A stretch of 64,000 nucleotides of DNA from Pseudomonas sp. MWU13-2105 (GCF_023242315.1 NZ_JALLIY010000019.1:62001-126000), one strand, 5' to 3'. Counted from the stretch's first letter, positions 1 through 9,210 are shown. Notes: a model not told the origin generated them from the letters alone. Program-made: numbers and translations.

Positions 1-1021
1 CGCCCTGGACCAGGTCGACATAGGCCGGGTTGTTGATCAGGGTCATGACCTTCTTCGCCCCGAGGCGCTTGGCCAGCAGCGACGACATGATGTTGGCTTC
101 ATCGTCGTTGGTCAGGGCCAGGAACACATCGGTGTCGGCGATGTTCTCTTCCAGCAGCAGGTCGCGGTCCGAAGCGCTGCCCAGTAGCACCACGGTGCTG
201 TCCAGGGTGTCCGAGAGGTGCCGGCAGCGCGCCGGGTTCTTCTCGATGATCTTGACCTGGTAGCGGCTTTCGATGGCTTCGGCCAGCCGTTCGCCGATCT
301 GCCCGCCGCCGGCAATGACGATGCGCTTGTAGCTTTCGTCGAGGCGGCGCATTTCCCCCATCACCGCACGGATATGCGCCTTGGCGGCGATGAAAAATAC
401 TTCGTCGTCGGCTTCGATCACCGTGTCGCCACGAGGCATGATCGGCCGGTCGCGGCGGAAGATCGCCGCCACCCGGGTGTCGACGTTGGGCATGCGCTCG
501 CGTAACTGGCGCAGTTGCTGGCCCACCAGCGGCCCGCCGTAGTAGGCCTTGACCGCCACCAACTGGGCCTTGCCCTCGGCGAAGTCGATCACCTGCAAGG
601 CCCCCGGGTGTTCGATCAGGCGCTTGATGTAGTGGGTGACCACCTGCTCCGGGCTGATCAGCACATCCACCGGGATCGCGTCGTTGTCGAACAGCCCGGC
701 GCGGGTCAGATAGGCCGCTTCACGGACCCGGGCGATCTTGGTCGGGGTGTGGAACAGGGTGTGGGCGACCTGGCAGGCGACCATGTTGGTTTCGTCGCTG
801 TTGGTCACCGCCACCAGCATGTCGGCGTCATCCGCGCCGGCCTGGCGCAGGATCGTCGGAAACGAGGCGCGGCCCTGTACGGTGCGGATATCCAGGCGGT
901 CGCCAAGGTCGCGCAGGCGCTCGCCGTCGGTGTCGACCACGGTAATGTCGTTGGCTTCGCTGGCCAGGTGCTCGGCCAGCGTGCCGCCGACCTGCCCGGC
1001 ACCGAGGATGATGATTTTCAT
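1..1021 (-). CDS. trkA: Trk system potassium uptake protein TrkA (3' end outside window)
   Basis: This is the peripheral, cytoplasmic NAD-binding subunit that gates the TrkH/TrkG potassium channel. The start is the ATG at 1021, giving MKIIILGAGQVGGTLAEHL, a Rossmann nucleotide-binding motif (GAGQVG). A second Rossmann repeat, with GGGQIGERLAE, lies about 235 residues in, matching the family's two RCK_N/RCK_C repeats. About 340 codons are visible and the C-terminus runs off the left edge. It lies 22 bp downstream of rsmB on the same strand, so fmt-rsmB-trkA is probably one transcript. This is the usual Pseudomonas order near oriC. Confidence 0.95.
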   Translation of the reverse strand, partial: MKIIILGAGQVGGTLAEHLASEANDITVVDTDGERLRDLGDRLDIRTVQGRASFPTILRQAGADDADMLVAVTNSDETNMVACQVAHTLFHTPTKIARVREAAYLTRAGLFDNDAIPVDVLISPEQVVTHYIKRLIEHPGALQVIDFAEGKAQLVAVKAYYGGPLVGQQLRQLRERMPNVDTRVAAIFRRDRPIMPRGDTVIEADDEVFFIAAKAHIRAVMGEMRRLDESYKRIVIAGGGQIGERLAEAIESRYQVKIIEKNPARCRHLSDTLDSTVVLLGSASDRDLLLEENIADTDVFLALTNDDEANIMSSLLAKRLGAKKVMTLINNPAYVDLVQG

Positions 1022-1043
1022 CGGGGCGCTCCGTTGTCCCGGC

Positions 1044-2354
1044 TCAGCCGCGCGCGGCGGCGATCTTGATCAGTTTGGCGTAGTAGAAACCGTCGTGTCC
1101 GCCCTGCTGGGCGAGCAGCTGGCGACCGTGGGGCTGCTTGATGCCGAAGGCCCCGGCGATGTCCAGCTCGCGGGCGCCGGCTGTGCGGGCCAGGAAGGCC
1201 GCGATCACTTCGGTGTTCTCGGTCGGCAGGGTCGAACAGGTGGCGTAGAGCAGGATGCCGCCGACTTCCAGGGTCGTCCACATCGCGTCCAGCAGTTCGC
1301 CTTGCAAGGTGGCCAGGGCGGCAATGTCGTCGGGCTGGCGGGTCAGCTTGATGTCCGGATGACGACGGATCACGCCGGTGGCCGAGCACGGTGCGTCGAG
1401 CAGGATGCGCTGGAACGGCTTGCCATCCCACCAGGCTGCGGTATCACGACCGTCGGCGGCGATCAGTTCGGCGTCCAGGCCGAGGCGCTCGAGGTTCTCG
1501 CGCACCCGCACCAGGCGCTTGGCCTCCAGGTCCACGGCGACCACACCGGCCAGTTGCGGCTGGACTTCGAGGATATGGCAGGTTTTGCCGCCGGGGGCGC
1601 AGCAGGCGTCGAGCACCCGATGGCCCGGCGCCAGGTCGAGCAGGTCGGCGGCCAGTTGCGCGGCTTCGTCCTGGACGCTGATCCAGCCTTCATTGAAGCC
1701 GGGCAGGTTGCGCACATCGCAAGCCTCTTCCAGGACGATGCCGTCCGGGCTGTAGACGCAGGCGTGGGCGCTGACCCCGGCATCGCCGAGCAGCTTGAGG
1801 TAGGCATCGCGCGGGTGATGGCGGCGATTGACCCGCAGGATCATCGGCGGGTGGGCATTGTTCGCCGCGCAGATGGCTTCCCATTGTTCCGGCCAGAAGG
1901 CCTTGAGGGATTTCTGCAGCCAGCGCGGATGCGCGGTACGCACCACCGGGTCGTGTTCCAGTTCGGCCAGCAGCGCTTCACTTTCCCGCTGCGCGCGGCG
2001 CAGCACGGCATTGAGCAAGGCCTTGGCCCAGGGTTTTTTCAGTTTCTCGGCGCAACCGACGGTCTCGCCGATGGCGGCGTGGGCCGGTATGCGAGTGTAG
2101 AGCAGTTGATAGAGGCCGACCAGCAGCAAGGCTTCGACGTCGGCGTCGGCAGCCTTGAAGGGTTTTTGCAGCAGCTTGGCCGCCAGTGCCGAAAGGCGTG
2201 GCTGCCAACGCGCGGTGCCGAACGCCAGGTCCTGGGTCAGGCCGCGATCGCGCGCCTCGACCTTGTCCAGTTGCAGCGGCAGCGAGCTGTTGAGCGAAGC
2301 CTTGCCGTTGAGGACGGCGGCGAGTGCCTTGGCGGCGGCCAGACGCGGGTTCAT
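1044..2354 (-). CDS. rsmB: 16S rRNA (cytosine-967-C5)-methyltransferase RsmB
   Basis: This enzyme methylates C967 of 16S rRNA with SAM. The protein is 436 aa. An N-terminal NusB-like helical domain covers roughly residues 1-140. The C-terminal Rossmann methyltransferase domain carries DACCAPGGKT (residues 249-258), the conserved Cys in APCSATG (C323) and the catalytic Cys in YATCS (C373). I chose the ATG at 2354 because it gives the standard MNPRLAAAKAL start and overlaps the fmt stop by 4 bp (ATGA), which indicates translational coupling. A longer reading frame upstream lies inside fmt and is not used. Confidence 0.96.
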   Translation of the reverse strand: MNPRLAAAKALAAVLNGKASLNSSLPLQLDKVEARDRGLTQDLAFGTARWQPRLSALAAKLLQKPFKAADADVEALLLVGLYQLLYTRIPAHAAIGETVGCAEKLKKPWAKALLNAVLRRAQRESEALLAELEHDPVVRTAHPRWLQKSLKAFWPEQWEAICAANNAHPPMILRVNRRHHPRDAYLKLLGDAGVSAHACVYSPDGIVLEEACDVRNLPGFNEGWISVQDEAAQLAADLLDLAPGHRVLDACCAPGGKTCHILEVQPQLAGVVAVDLEAKRLVRVRENLERLGLDAELIAADGRDTAAWWDGKPFQRILLDAPCSATGVIRRHPDIKLTRQPDDIAALATLQGELLDAMWTTLEVGGILLYATCSTLPTENTEVIAAFLARTAGARELDIAGAFGIKQPHGRQLLAQQGGHDGFYYAKLIKIAAARG

Positions 2355-3295
2355 TGGCCGAGCACCGTACCGAGGGCGAATTTCTCGCGGCGGCTGTTGA
2401 ACAGGTCGCTGAAGTTCAGCGCCTTGCCGCCGGGCAGTTGCAGGCGGGTCAGGCACAGGGCACCGGCGCCGGTGGCGACGATCAGGCCCTCCTTGCTGGC
2501 GGCGAGGATTTCACCTGGCGCGCCCTTGCCTTCGGCCACGCCGCCGGCCAGCACTTTCAGGGTTTCGCCATCGAGGCTGCTGTGGCAGACCGGCCAGGGA
2601 TTGAAGGCGCGGATCAGTCGCTCCAGCTCGACCGCCGGGCGGTTCCAGTCGATGCGCGCCTCGTCCTTGTTCAGCTTGTGGGCGTAGGTGGCGAGGCTGT
2701 CATCCTGGACTTCGCCGTCCAGGGTCCCGGCGGCGAGACCGGCGATGGCCTGGAGCACGGCGGGCGGGCCGAGTTCGGCGAGGCGGTCGTGCAAGGTGCC
2801 GCCAGTATCTTCGGTGCCGATCGGGGTGACGCTCTTGAGCAGCATCGGCCCGGTGTCGAGCCCTGCTTCCATGCGCATCACGGTCACGCCGCTTTCGCGA
2901 TCGCCGGCTTCCACCGCGCGCTGGATCGGCGCGGCACCGCGCCAGCGCGGCAGCAGCGAGGCGTGGCTGTTGATACAGCCCAGGCGCGGGATATCCAGCA
3001 CCACCTGCGGCAGGATCAGGCCGTAGGCGACCACCACCATCAGGTCCGGCTTGAGCGCCGCCAGTTCGGCCTGGGCCTCGGCGTTGCGCAGGGTCGGCGG
3101 CTGCAGGACGGCGATGCCATGCTCCAGCGCGAGCTGCTTGACCGGGCTTGGCATCAACTTCTGCCCACGGCCCGCCGGCCGATCCGGCTGGGTGTAGACC
3201 GCGACGATCTGGTAAGGGCTGTCGAGCAGGGCCTTGAGGTGTTCGGCGGCGAACTCGGGGGTGCCGGCGAAGACGATGCGCAGTGGCTCAGTCAT
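2351..3295 (-). CDS. fmt: methionyl-tRNA formyltransferase
   Basis: This enzyme formylates Met-tRNAfMet with 10-formyl-tetrahydrofolate, as the initiator for translation. The protein is 314 aa, the usual length. The N-terminus MTEPLRIVFAGTPEFAAEHL is typical. The catalytic segment INSHASLLPRWRGAAPIQRA contains Asn109 and His111. The C-terminal domain that binds tRNA follows. The start at 3295 is set by the conserved N-terminus; the open frame continues upstream through a hairpin but is not coding. It lies downstream of def, and its partner reaction (deformylation) is encoded next door. Its stop overlaps the rsmB start. Confidence 0.97.
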   Translation of the reverse strand: MTEPLRIVFAGTPEFAAEHLKALLDSPYQIVAVYTQPDRPAGRGQKLMPSPVKQLALEHGIAVLQPPTLRNAEAQAELAALKPDLMVVVAYGLILPQVVLDIPRLGCINSHASLLPRWRGAAPIQRAVEAGDRESGVTVMRMEAGLDTGPMLLKSVTPIGTEDTGGTLHDRLAELGPPAVLQAIAGLAAGTLDGEVQDDSLATYAHKLNKDEARIDWNRPAVELERLIRAFNPWPVCHSSLDGETLKVLAGGVAEGKGAPGEILAASKEGLIVATGAGALCLTRLQLPGGKALNFSDLFNSRREKFALGTVLGQ

Positions 3296-3311
3296 AAATA
3301 AAGCTCGCTTG

Positions 3312-3340
3312 AAAAAGAAAAGGCTTGCCGCAGCAAGCCT
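3312..3340 (-). terminator. hairpin with U-rich tail between def and fmt
   Basis: A perfect 8-bp stem (AGGCTTGC / GCAAGCCT at 3321-3328 and 3333-3340) has a 4-base loop. On the minus strand it is followed by TTTCTTTTTC. It lies directly after the def stop and before the fmt start. It may terminate a fraction of def transcripts or act as an attenuator rather than fully split the operon. Confidence 0.7.
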
Positions 3341-3354
3341 TTGGAATGAGGGGA

Positions 3355-3861
3355 TCAGGCGTTCTGGCGATGCAGCTTTTCCAGCTTCTTCTTGATCCGG
3401 TCGCGCTTGAGCGTAGACAGGTAATCGACGAACAGCTTGCCGTTGAGGTGATCGCATTCATGCTGGATGCACACCGCCAGCAGGCCTTCGGCCTCCAGTT
3501 CGAACGGCTTGCCGTCGCTGTCCAGGGCCTTGACCCGCAGTTTTGTCGGGCGGTCGACGTTCTCGTAGAAACCCGGCACCGACAGGCAGCCTTCCTGGTA
3601 CTGGTCGACTTCCTCGGTCAGGGTTTCGAACTCGGGGTTGATGAATACCCGCGGTTCGCTACGATCTTCGCTCAGGTCCATGACCACGATACGCTGGTGC
3701 ACATTGACCTGGGTCGCCGCCAGGCCGATGCCCGGGGCTTCATACATTGTTTCAAACATGTCGTCGATCAGCTGACGCACCTGGTCGTCCACCACGGCCA
3801 CGGGTTTGGCGATGGTGCGCAGGCGCGGGTCTGGAAATTCGAGGATGTTTAAAATGGCCAT
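3355..3861 (-). CDS. def: peptide deformylase
   Basis: This enzyme removes the formyl group from nascent protein N-termini and is a cytoplasmic Fe2+ hydrolase. The protein is 168 aa, the standard length. All three motifs are intact: GIGLAATQV (residues 44-52), EGCLSVPG with metal ligand Cys92, and QHECDHLNG with ligands His134 and His138 and catalytic Glu135. It is the first gene of the def-fmt-rsmB-trkA run and is divergent from the LysM gene across 152 bp that should hold both promoters. Confidence 0.97.
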   Translation of the reverse strand: MAILNILEFPDPRLRTIAKPVAVVDDQVRQLIDDMFETMYEAPGIGLAATQVNVHQRIVVMDLSEDRSEPRVFINPEFETLTEEVDQYQEGCLSVPGFYENVDRPTKLRVKALDSDGKPFELEAEGLLAVCIQHECDHLNGKLFVDYLSTLKRDRIKKKLEKLHRQNA

Positions 3862-4013
3862 AGGCGTATTTGCTGCACTTGTGAGGTAAAGTCAGAGACG
3901 GCTGCCGCAATGTCCCGCTGGGATCGGCTACCGTTGTAAAACGTTCTCCCTGGGAGCGAGCCGCGGGGGCTCTGGCGTTTCACGCGAAGGCACATAATAA
4001 AGGGATTCACTGC

Positions 4014-5036
4014 ATGAGGAAAACACTACTCGCCCTGTTGCTGGCCGTTAGCGGCGTCGTGCAGGCGCAAGTGCAACTCAAGGACGGTTATCCACAGCGT
4101 TATACCGTGGTGCGCGGTGACACACTTTGGGACATTTCCGGCAAGTTTCTCAGCGAGCCGTGGAAGTGGCCGGAGATCTGGCATGCGAACCCCCAGGTGG
4201 CCAATCCGGATCTGATCTACCCCGGCGATACGCTGACGCTGCAGTTCGTCGACGGTCAGCCGCGGCTGGTGGTGGATCGCGGTGTGTCGCGGGGGACCGT
4301 GAAGTTGTCGCCGCAGGTGCGCCGTTCACCGGTGGCCGAGGCGATTCCGAGCATTCCGCTGGAAAAGATCAATGCGTTCCTGTTGAGCAACCGCATTGTC
4401 GACAACGCCAATGACTTCCAGAAAGCCCCGTATATCCTGGCTGGCAGCAATGAGCGAGTCCTCAGCGGCATGGGCGACCGGATCTATGCCCGTGGCGTGT
4501 TCGACCCGGGGCACTCGGTGTATGGCCTGTTCCGCCAGGGCAAGGTCTATACCGACCCGCAGACCAAGGAGTTTCTCGGGATCAATGCCGACGACGTGGG
4601 TACCGGCGAGTTGCTGGCGACCGAAGGCGATATCGGCACGCTGAACCTGCGCCGCACCACCGAGGAAGTGCGCCTGGGCGACCGCCTGTTCGTCAGCGAG
4701 GAGCACCCGGTCAATTCGACGTTCATGCCCAGCGCGCCGCAAGTGCAGATCCACGGCACGATCATAGATGTGCCACGGGGTGTTACACAGATCGGGGTCA
4801 TGGATGTGGTCACGATCAACAAGGGGCGCCGCGACGGGCTGCTCGAAGGCAATGTTTTAGCGGTGATGAAGACCGGCGAGACTGTGCGCGACCGGGTCAC
4901 CGGGCAGAGCGTGAAGGTCCCCGACGAGCGTTCCGGCCTGCTGATGGTGTTCCGCACCTACGAAAAGCTCAGCTATGGTTTAGTACTTACCGCCACGCGG
5001 TCCCTGACCGTCTTGGACAAGGTGCGCAACCCCTAG
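4014..5036 (+). CDS. LysM-domain protein, periplasmic or envelope
   Basis: The protein is 340 aa. It has a Sec signal peptide (about residues 1-19, ending VQA) and then a LysM domain at about residues 28-75 (YTVVRGDTLWDISGKF ... LIYPGDTLTL) that should bind peptidoglycan glycan. The remaining ~260 residues have no motif I recognise. It is the conserved gene between def and dprA in pseudomonads. Its role is unknown, but envelope or cell-wall association follows from the LysM domain. A perfect DnaA box (TTATCCACA, 4088-4096) lies inside the coding sequence. Confidence 0.88.
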   Translation: MRKTLLALLLAVSGVVQAQVQLKDGYPQRYTVVRGDTLWDISGKFLSEPWKWPEIWHANPQVANPDLIYPGDTLTLQFVDGQPRLVVDRGVSRGTVKLSPQVRRSPVAEAIPSIPLEKINAFLLSNRIVDNANDFQKAPYILAGSNERVLSGMGDRIYARGVFDPGHSVYGLFRQGKVYTDPQTKEFLGINADDVGTGELLATEGDIGTLNLRRTTEEVRLGDRLFVSEEHPVNSTFMPSAPQVQIHGTIIDVPRGVTQIGVMDVVTINKGRRDGLLEGNVLAVMKTGETVRDRVTGQSVKVPDERSGLLMVFRTYEKLSYGLVLTATRSLTVLDKVRNP

Positions 5037-5082
5037 CGCCGGACGATAACGCGGGGTCGATTCCGTTAGCTGGCTAAACAGG

Positions 5083-5103
5083 TTACCCACAGAGTTATCC
5101 ACA
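5083..5103 (+). promoter_or_regulatory. paired DnaA boxes upstream of dprA
   Basis: TTACCCACA (5083-5091, one mismatch) and TTATCCACA (5095-5103, perfect) sit in the same orientation, 12 bp apart, in the 113-bp gap before dprA. The second matches the DnaA consensus exactly. Further perfect boxes lie at 4088-4096 and 5713-5721 in the same orientation. DnaA binding here is inferred. Confidence 0.55.
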
Positions 5104-5149
5104 GCTTGTCCATGCCGCTCCAGGACCGCCACAGATCAAGGATGATCCG

Positions 5150-6250
5150 ATGTCGTTGTCCAGCTGTACCTCCCTGTCCCCGGCGGAGCTCGAAGCCCGC
5201 CTGCGCCTGCATCGTCTGCCGGAACTCGGTCCACGGCGCTTTCGAACCCTGATTCAAGCCTTCGGTTCGGCCTCGGCGGCCCTCGGTGCGCCGGCGCCTG
5301 CCTGGCGCGCGCTGGGGTTGCCGGCGGCCTCTGCCGAGGCTCGTCGCAGCCCTGAGGTCCGTGACGGAGCCAGCGCTGCATTGCGCTGGCTAGAGCGTCC
5401 GGCGTGTTATTTGCTGATGTGGGACCAGGCCGATTACCCGGCCCTTCTCGCCGAGCTGGACGACGCCCCGCCGCTGCTGTTCGTGGCCGGCGACCCTGCC
5501 TTGCTGGAACAACCGCAACTGGCGCTGGTCGGCAGTCGGCGCGCCTCCAAGCCAGGCATGGACACGGCGGCGGCGTTTTCCCGGAGCCTGGCCGGCGCCG
5601 GTTTTGTCATCACCAGCGGGCTGGCGCTGGGGATCGACGGGGCGGCCCATCAGGCGGCCCTGGACATCGGCGGGCGAACTATTGGCGTTCTTGGCACCGG
5701 CCTGGAAAATCTTTATCCACAGCGCCATCGCCGACTGGCGGAGGCGATGATTGCCCAGGGCAGCGCCGTGGTCTCCGAGTTGCCGCTGGAAGCGCCGCCG
5801 CACCCGGGCAACTTCCCCCGGCGCAATCGGATCATCAGCGGTCTGTCCCTGGGGGTACTGGTGGTAGAGGCGAGTGTCGCCAGCGGCTCGCTGATCACCG
5901 CCCGGCTGGCGGCGGAACAGGGGCGCGAAGTGTATGCGATTCCCGGTTCCATCCATCACCCCGGCGCCAAGGGCTGTCATCAGTTGATCCGCGACGGTGC
6001 GGTGCTGGTGGAAACCGTCGAACATATCCTCGAACCCTTGCGCGGCTGGCAGCGCGTGACGGCCAGTCCGATCCCCGCTGCGCCCGCGCATCCGCTGCTA
6101 GGCTTGCTGCACGCCGCGCCGCAGAGCAGCGAGGCCCTGGCCCGTGCCTGTGGCTGGGCACTACCGCGAGTCTTGGCGGCGTTGACCGAGTTGGAGCTCG
6201 AAGGCCGGGTCGCCAATGAAAACGGACGCTGGTTAGCTCGCGCGAGGTAG
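5150..6250 (+). CDS. dprA: DNA-processing protein DprA (Smf)
   Basis: DprA loads RecA on incoming single-stranded DNA during transformation and is present in many bacteria not known to be competent. The protein is 366 aa. It has an N-terminal SAM/HhH-like region and a central Rossmann-like DprA domain with GSRRASKPG, ITSGLALGIDGAAH and GTGLENLYP. These are followed by FPRRNRIISGLS and the VVEA..SGSLITARLA segment, and then a C-terminal winged-helix domain (about residues 305-366). The start at 5150 has an AAGGA sequence about 8 bases upstream. A perfect DnaA box (5713-5721) lies within the gene. Confidence 0.95.
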   Translation: MSLSSCTSLSPAELEARLRLHRLPELGPRRFRTLIQAFGSASAALGAPAPAWRALGLPAASAEARRSPEVRDGASAALRWLERPACYLLMWDQADYPALLAELDDAPPLLFVAGDPALLEQPQLALVGSRRASKPGMDTAAAFSRSLAGAGFVITSGLALGIDGAAHQAALDIGGRTIGVLGTGLENLYPQRHRRLAEAMIAQGSAVVSELPLEAPPHPGNFPRRNRIISGLSLGVLVVEASVASGSLITARLAAEQGREVYAIPGSIHHPGAKGCHQLIRDGAVLVETVEHILEPLRGWQRVTASPIPAAPAHPLLGLLHAAPQSSEALARACGWALPRVLAALTELELEGRVANENGRWLARAR

Positions 6251-6297
6251 GTTTACCTGAGTAAACTGCGAGCAGCTTTGAATCCGGAGAACGAGCA

Positions 6298-6855
6298 ATG
6301 GTCAACAGTTGGCGTGTGCAAGAAGCCGCACGAGAAATTCGCGCAGGGGCGGTGATTGCCTATCCAACCGAGGCGGTCTGGGGTTTGGGTTGCGATCCTT
6401 GGAACGAAGAGGCGGTGGACCGCTTGCTGGCGATCAAGAATCGTTCGGTGGACAAGGGCTTGATCCTGATCGCCGACAACATTCGCCAGTTCGATTTTCT
6501 CTTCGAGGATTTCCCGGAAGACTGGATCGACCGCATGGCCAGTACCTGGCCAGGACCGAATACCTGGCTGGTGCCGCATCAGGATTTGTTGCCGGAGTGG
6601 GTCACCGGTGTGCATGACACCGTGGCCTTGCGGGTCAGCGACCATCCGTTGGTGCGCGACCTGTGTTCGTTGGTGGGGCCGCTGATTTCCACTTCGGCCA
6701 ATCCCCAGGGGCGGCCGGCGGCGCGCACGCGGATCCGCGTGGAGCAGTATTTCCGTGGGCAGCTCGACCTGGTGCTGGGCGGCAACCTGGGCGGGCGCAA
6801 GAATCCAAGCCTGATCCGCGACCTGGCAACCGGCAAGGTGGTGCGCCCGGCGTAG
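6298..6855 (+). CDS. tsaC: L-threonylcarbamoyladenylate synthase TsaC (YrdC/RimN)
   Basis: This enzyme makes threonylcarbamoyl-AMP from Thr, bicarbonate and ATP, the first step of the t6A37 modification of ANN-decoding tRNAs. The protein is 185 aa. The YrdC fold is recognisable from AGAVIAYPTEAVWGLGCDPW, the KNRSVDKGLILI segment (K/R substrate-binding residues) and the S-T-S-A-N motif near residue 136. It follows dprA after 47 bp on the same strand, as in other gammaproteobacteria, and is likely co-transcribed. A REPIN follows it. Confidence 0.95.
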   Translation: MVNSWRVQEAAREIRAGAVIAYPTEAVWGLGCDPWNEEAVDRLLAIKNRSVDKGLILIADNIRQFDFLFEDFPEDWIDRMASTWPGPNTWLVPHQDLLPEWVTGVHDTVALRVSDHPLVRDLCSLVGPLISTSANPQGRPAARTRIRVEQYFRGQLDLVLGGNLGGRKNPSLIRDLATGKVVRPA

Positions 6856-6863
6856 GGCGAACC

Positions 6864-7001
6864 CTTGTGGCGAGCGGGCTTGTCGGAACGCCGCACCGCC
6901 GCTCTGGGGCGCGAAGCGGCCCTAAAGTCATCAGGTAGAACGCGGTCACAGGTTTTACGACGGCTGCGCAGCCGAGCGCGGGCAAGCCCGCTCGCCACAA
7001 G
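6864..7001. repeat. REPIN (paired inverted REP), copy 1
   Basis: A perfect 19-bp inverted repeat, CTTGTGGCGAGCGGGCTTG at 6864-6882 and its complement at 6983-7001, flanks ~100 bp that itself contains smaller inverted segments (GCTGCGCAGC and GCGAAGCGGCC). The same unit recurs at 46842, 48469 and 55407. This is the layout of REPINs, which are non-autonomous repeats mobilised by RAYT transposases. Confidence 0.85.
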
Positions 7002-7060
7002 ACCGCGGTCGGCTTCAAATTGCCTTAGCTGAAGCAATTTGAAGCGTCTGGTTCAGAACT

Positions 7061-7077
7061 TGTGGGAGCGGTGCTTG
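7061..7077. repeat. single REP half-site
   Basis: TGTGGGAGCGGTGCTTG matches the left arm of the REPIN at 11827 exactly, but no inverted partner follows within 60 bp. It looks like a REP singlet or decayed REPIN downstream of qor. Confidence 0.6.
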
Positions 7078-7131
7078 GTCCGGGCGGCGTTCTGACGAAC
7101 CGCTACGCAGCAGCGGCCAGGTTCACCAGTC

Positions 7132-8109
7132 TCAAGGCAAGAGCACCGTCGACCCGGTAGTCCGCCGCGCCGCCAGTTCGGTCTGGGCCTTGGCCGCGTC
7201 CGCCAGGCTGTAGCGTGCGCCGATCTTGATCTGCAGCTTGCCGCTGGTGATCATCCCGAACAGGTCTTTCGCCATGGCCTGCAGGTTTTCCGCGTTGTTG
7301 GCGTAGGTCGCCAGCGTCGGCCGGGTCACATACAGCGAGCCCTTGGCCGCCAGGATCCCCAGGTTGACCCCCTCCACCGCGCCCGAGGCGTTGCCGAAGC
7401 TGATCATCAACCCACGGGGCGCCAGGCTGTCCAGCGAGGTCAGCCAGGTGTCCTTGCCCACGCCGTCATATACCACCGGCACCTTCTTGCCATCGGTCAG
7501 CTCCAGCACCCGCTTGGCCACGTCCTCATGGCTGTAATCGATGGTTTCCCAGGCCCCGAGGGACTTGGCCAAGGCCGCCTTTTCCGGCGAACTGACGGTC
7601 CCGATCAGCTTCACGCCCAAGGCCTTGGCCCACTGGCAGGCGAGCAGGCCGACACCGCCGGCCGCGGCATGGAACAACACGGTTTCGCCGCCTTTCAACT
7701 CATAGGTCTGGCGCAGCAGGTACTGCACCGTCAGGCCCTTGAGCATCACTGCCGCGGCCTGTTCGAAGCTGATGCTTTCCGGCAGATGCACCAGGTTGGC
7801 CGCCGGCAGCACATGCACTTCGCTGTAGGCGCCCAAAGGACCGCTGCCATAGGCCACGCGATCGCCGACCTTGAACTGGCTGACTTCGCTGCCGACCGCC
7901 TCGACCACGCCCGCGCCCTCGGCCCCGAGGCCCGACGGCATGGCCGGTGGTGCATACAGCCCGCTGCGCAGATAGGTGTCGATGAAGTTCAGGCCGATGG
8001 CGTGGTTGCGTACCCGCACCTGCTGCGGGCCCGGCTCGGCGGGGGTGTAGTCGACATACTCAAGGACATCCGGGCCGCCATGGGCACGAAACAGGATACG
8101 TTTGGCCAT
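7132..8109 (-). CDS. qor: NADPH:quinone oxidoreductase, zinc-independent MDR family
   Basis: The protein is 325 aa and is a quinone reductase of the medium-chain dehydrogenase superfamily. The N-terminal GroES-like domain includes GLNFIDTYLRSGLY and GLGAEGAGVVEAVG. The Rossmann domain has the NADPH motif AAAGGVGLLACQWAKALG. Structural zinc cysteines are absent, as expected for QOR. I chose the ATG at 8109 because it gives MAKRILFRAHGGPDV and has AAGGAGAGAAAG just upstream. It is divergent from hemF across 180 bp. Confidence 0.93.
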   Translation of the reverse strand: MAKRILFRAHGGPDVLEYVDYTPAEPGPQQVRVRNHAIGLNFIDTYLRSGLYAPPAMPSGLGAEGAGVVEAVGSEVSQFKVGDRVAYGSGPLGAYSEVHVLPAANLVHLPESISFEQAAAVMLKGLTVQYLLRQTYELKGGETVLFHAAAGGVGLLACQWAKALGVKLIGTVSSPEKAALAKSLGAWETIDYSHEDVAKRVLELTDGKKVPVVYDGVGKDTWLTSLDSLAPRGLMISFGNASGAVEGVNLGILAAKGSLYVTRPTLATYANNAENLQAMAKDLFGMITSGKLQIKIGARYSLADAAKAQTELAARRTTGSTVLLP

Positions 8110-8289
8110 CTTTCTCTCCTTGGACATTGCACAAAGGGGCGCGGTGCAGCGCGCTGCAAGGGCCCTATCGGACTCCTTCGATTGACCTTCGTCAACAGCG
8201 ACGAGCATAAACGCGGTGCTATGCTACGCGCCTCTTTGCTACCGGCCGTCCGATGTGCCAAGTAGCTTTGCCCGATTCAAGGTGATGCC

Positions 8290-9210
8290 ATGACTACCCG
8301 CACCGAGGCCGTGAAAGCCTACCTGCTCGACCTGCAAGACCGTATCTGTGCCGCCCTGGAAGCCGAAGACGGTGGCGCGCGCTTCGTCGAAGACGCCTGG
8401 ACCCGACCCGCCGGTGGTGGTGGTCGGACCCGGGTGATCGGCAACGGCCAGGTCATCGAGAAAGGCGGCGTGAACTTCTCCCATGTCTTCGGCAGCGGCC
8501 TGCCGCCGTCGGCCAGCGCCCATCGTCCGGAATTGGCCGGGCGTGGCTTCGAGGCCCTGGGCGTGTCCCTGGTGATTCACCCGCACAACCCCCATGTGCC
8601 GACCTCCCACGCCAATGTGCGCTTTTTCATCGCCGAGAAGGAAGGTGAGGAGCCGGTCTGGTGGTTCGGCGGCGGCTTCGACCTGACGCCCTACTACGCC
8701 AATGAAGAAGACTGCGTGCACTGGCATCGGGTCGCCGAGCGCGCCTGCGCGCCCTTCGGCGCCGAGGTGTACCCACGCTACAAGGCCTGGTGCGACAGCT
8801 ACTTCCATATCAAGCACCGCAACGAACCGCGCGGTATCGGTGGCCTGTTCTTCGATGACCTGAACGAGTGGGACTTCGACACCAGCTTCGCCTTCATGCG
8901 GGCGATCGGCGACGCCTATATCGAGGCCTACCTGCCGATCGTGCAACGCCGCAAGGCGCAGGCCTGGACCGAACAGCAGCGCGAGTTCCAGGAGTTCCGC
9001 CGCGGTCGTTACGTGGAGTTCAACCTGGTCTACGACCGTGGCACCCTGTTCGGCCTGCAATCGGGGGGGCGTACCGAATCGATCCTGATGTCGTTGCCGC
9101 CGCAAGTGCGCTGGGGTTACGACTGGAAGGCCGAGCCGGGCAGCGCGGAGGCGCGCTTGACCGAGTACTTCCTGCAGGACCGCGACTGGCTGGCGGAGGG
9201 GAATGTCTGA
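8290..9210 (+). CDS. hemF: oxygen-dependent coproporphyrinogen III oxidase
   Basis: This enzyme oxidatively decarboxylates coproporphyrinogen III to protoporphyrinogen IX in aerobic haem synthesis, in the cytosol. The protein is 306 aa, close to E. coli HemF. Signature segments are GGGGRTRVI, VNFSHVFGSGLP, FGGGFDLTPYY and PRGIGGLFFDDLN. The stop overlaps the aroE start by one base (TGATG), so translation is coupled. Confidence 0.97.
   Translation: MTTRTEAVKAYLLDLQDRICAALEAEDGGARFVEDAWTRPAGGGGRTRVIGNGQVIEKGGVNFSHVFGSGLPPSASAHRPELAGRGFEALGVSLVIHPHNPHVPTSHANVRFFIAEKEGEEPVWWFGGGFDLTPYYANEEDCVHWHRVAERACAPFGAEVYPRYKAWCDSYFHIKHRNEPRGIGGLFFDDLNEWDFDTSFAFMRAIGDAYIEAYLPIVQRRKAQAWTEQQREFQEFRRGRYVEFNLVYDRGTLFGLQSGGRTESILMSLPPQVRWGYDWKAEPGSAEARLTEYFLQDRDWLAEGNV

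Noticed and set aside
738..2687. Plus-strand 649-codon open frame across trkA, rsmB and fmt
   Set aside because: It is antisense to three intact housekeeping genes and crosses their boundaries.
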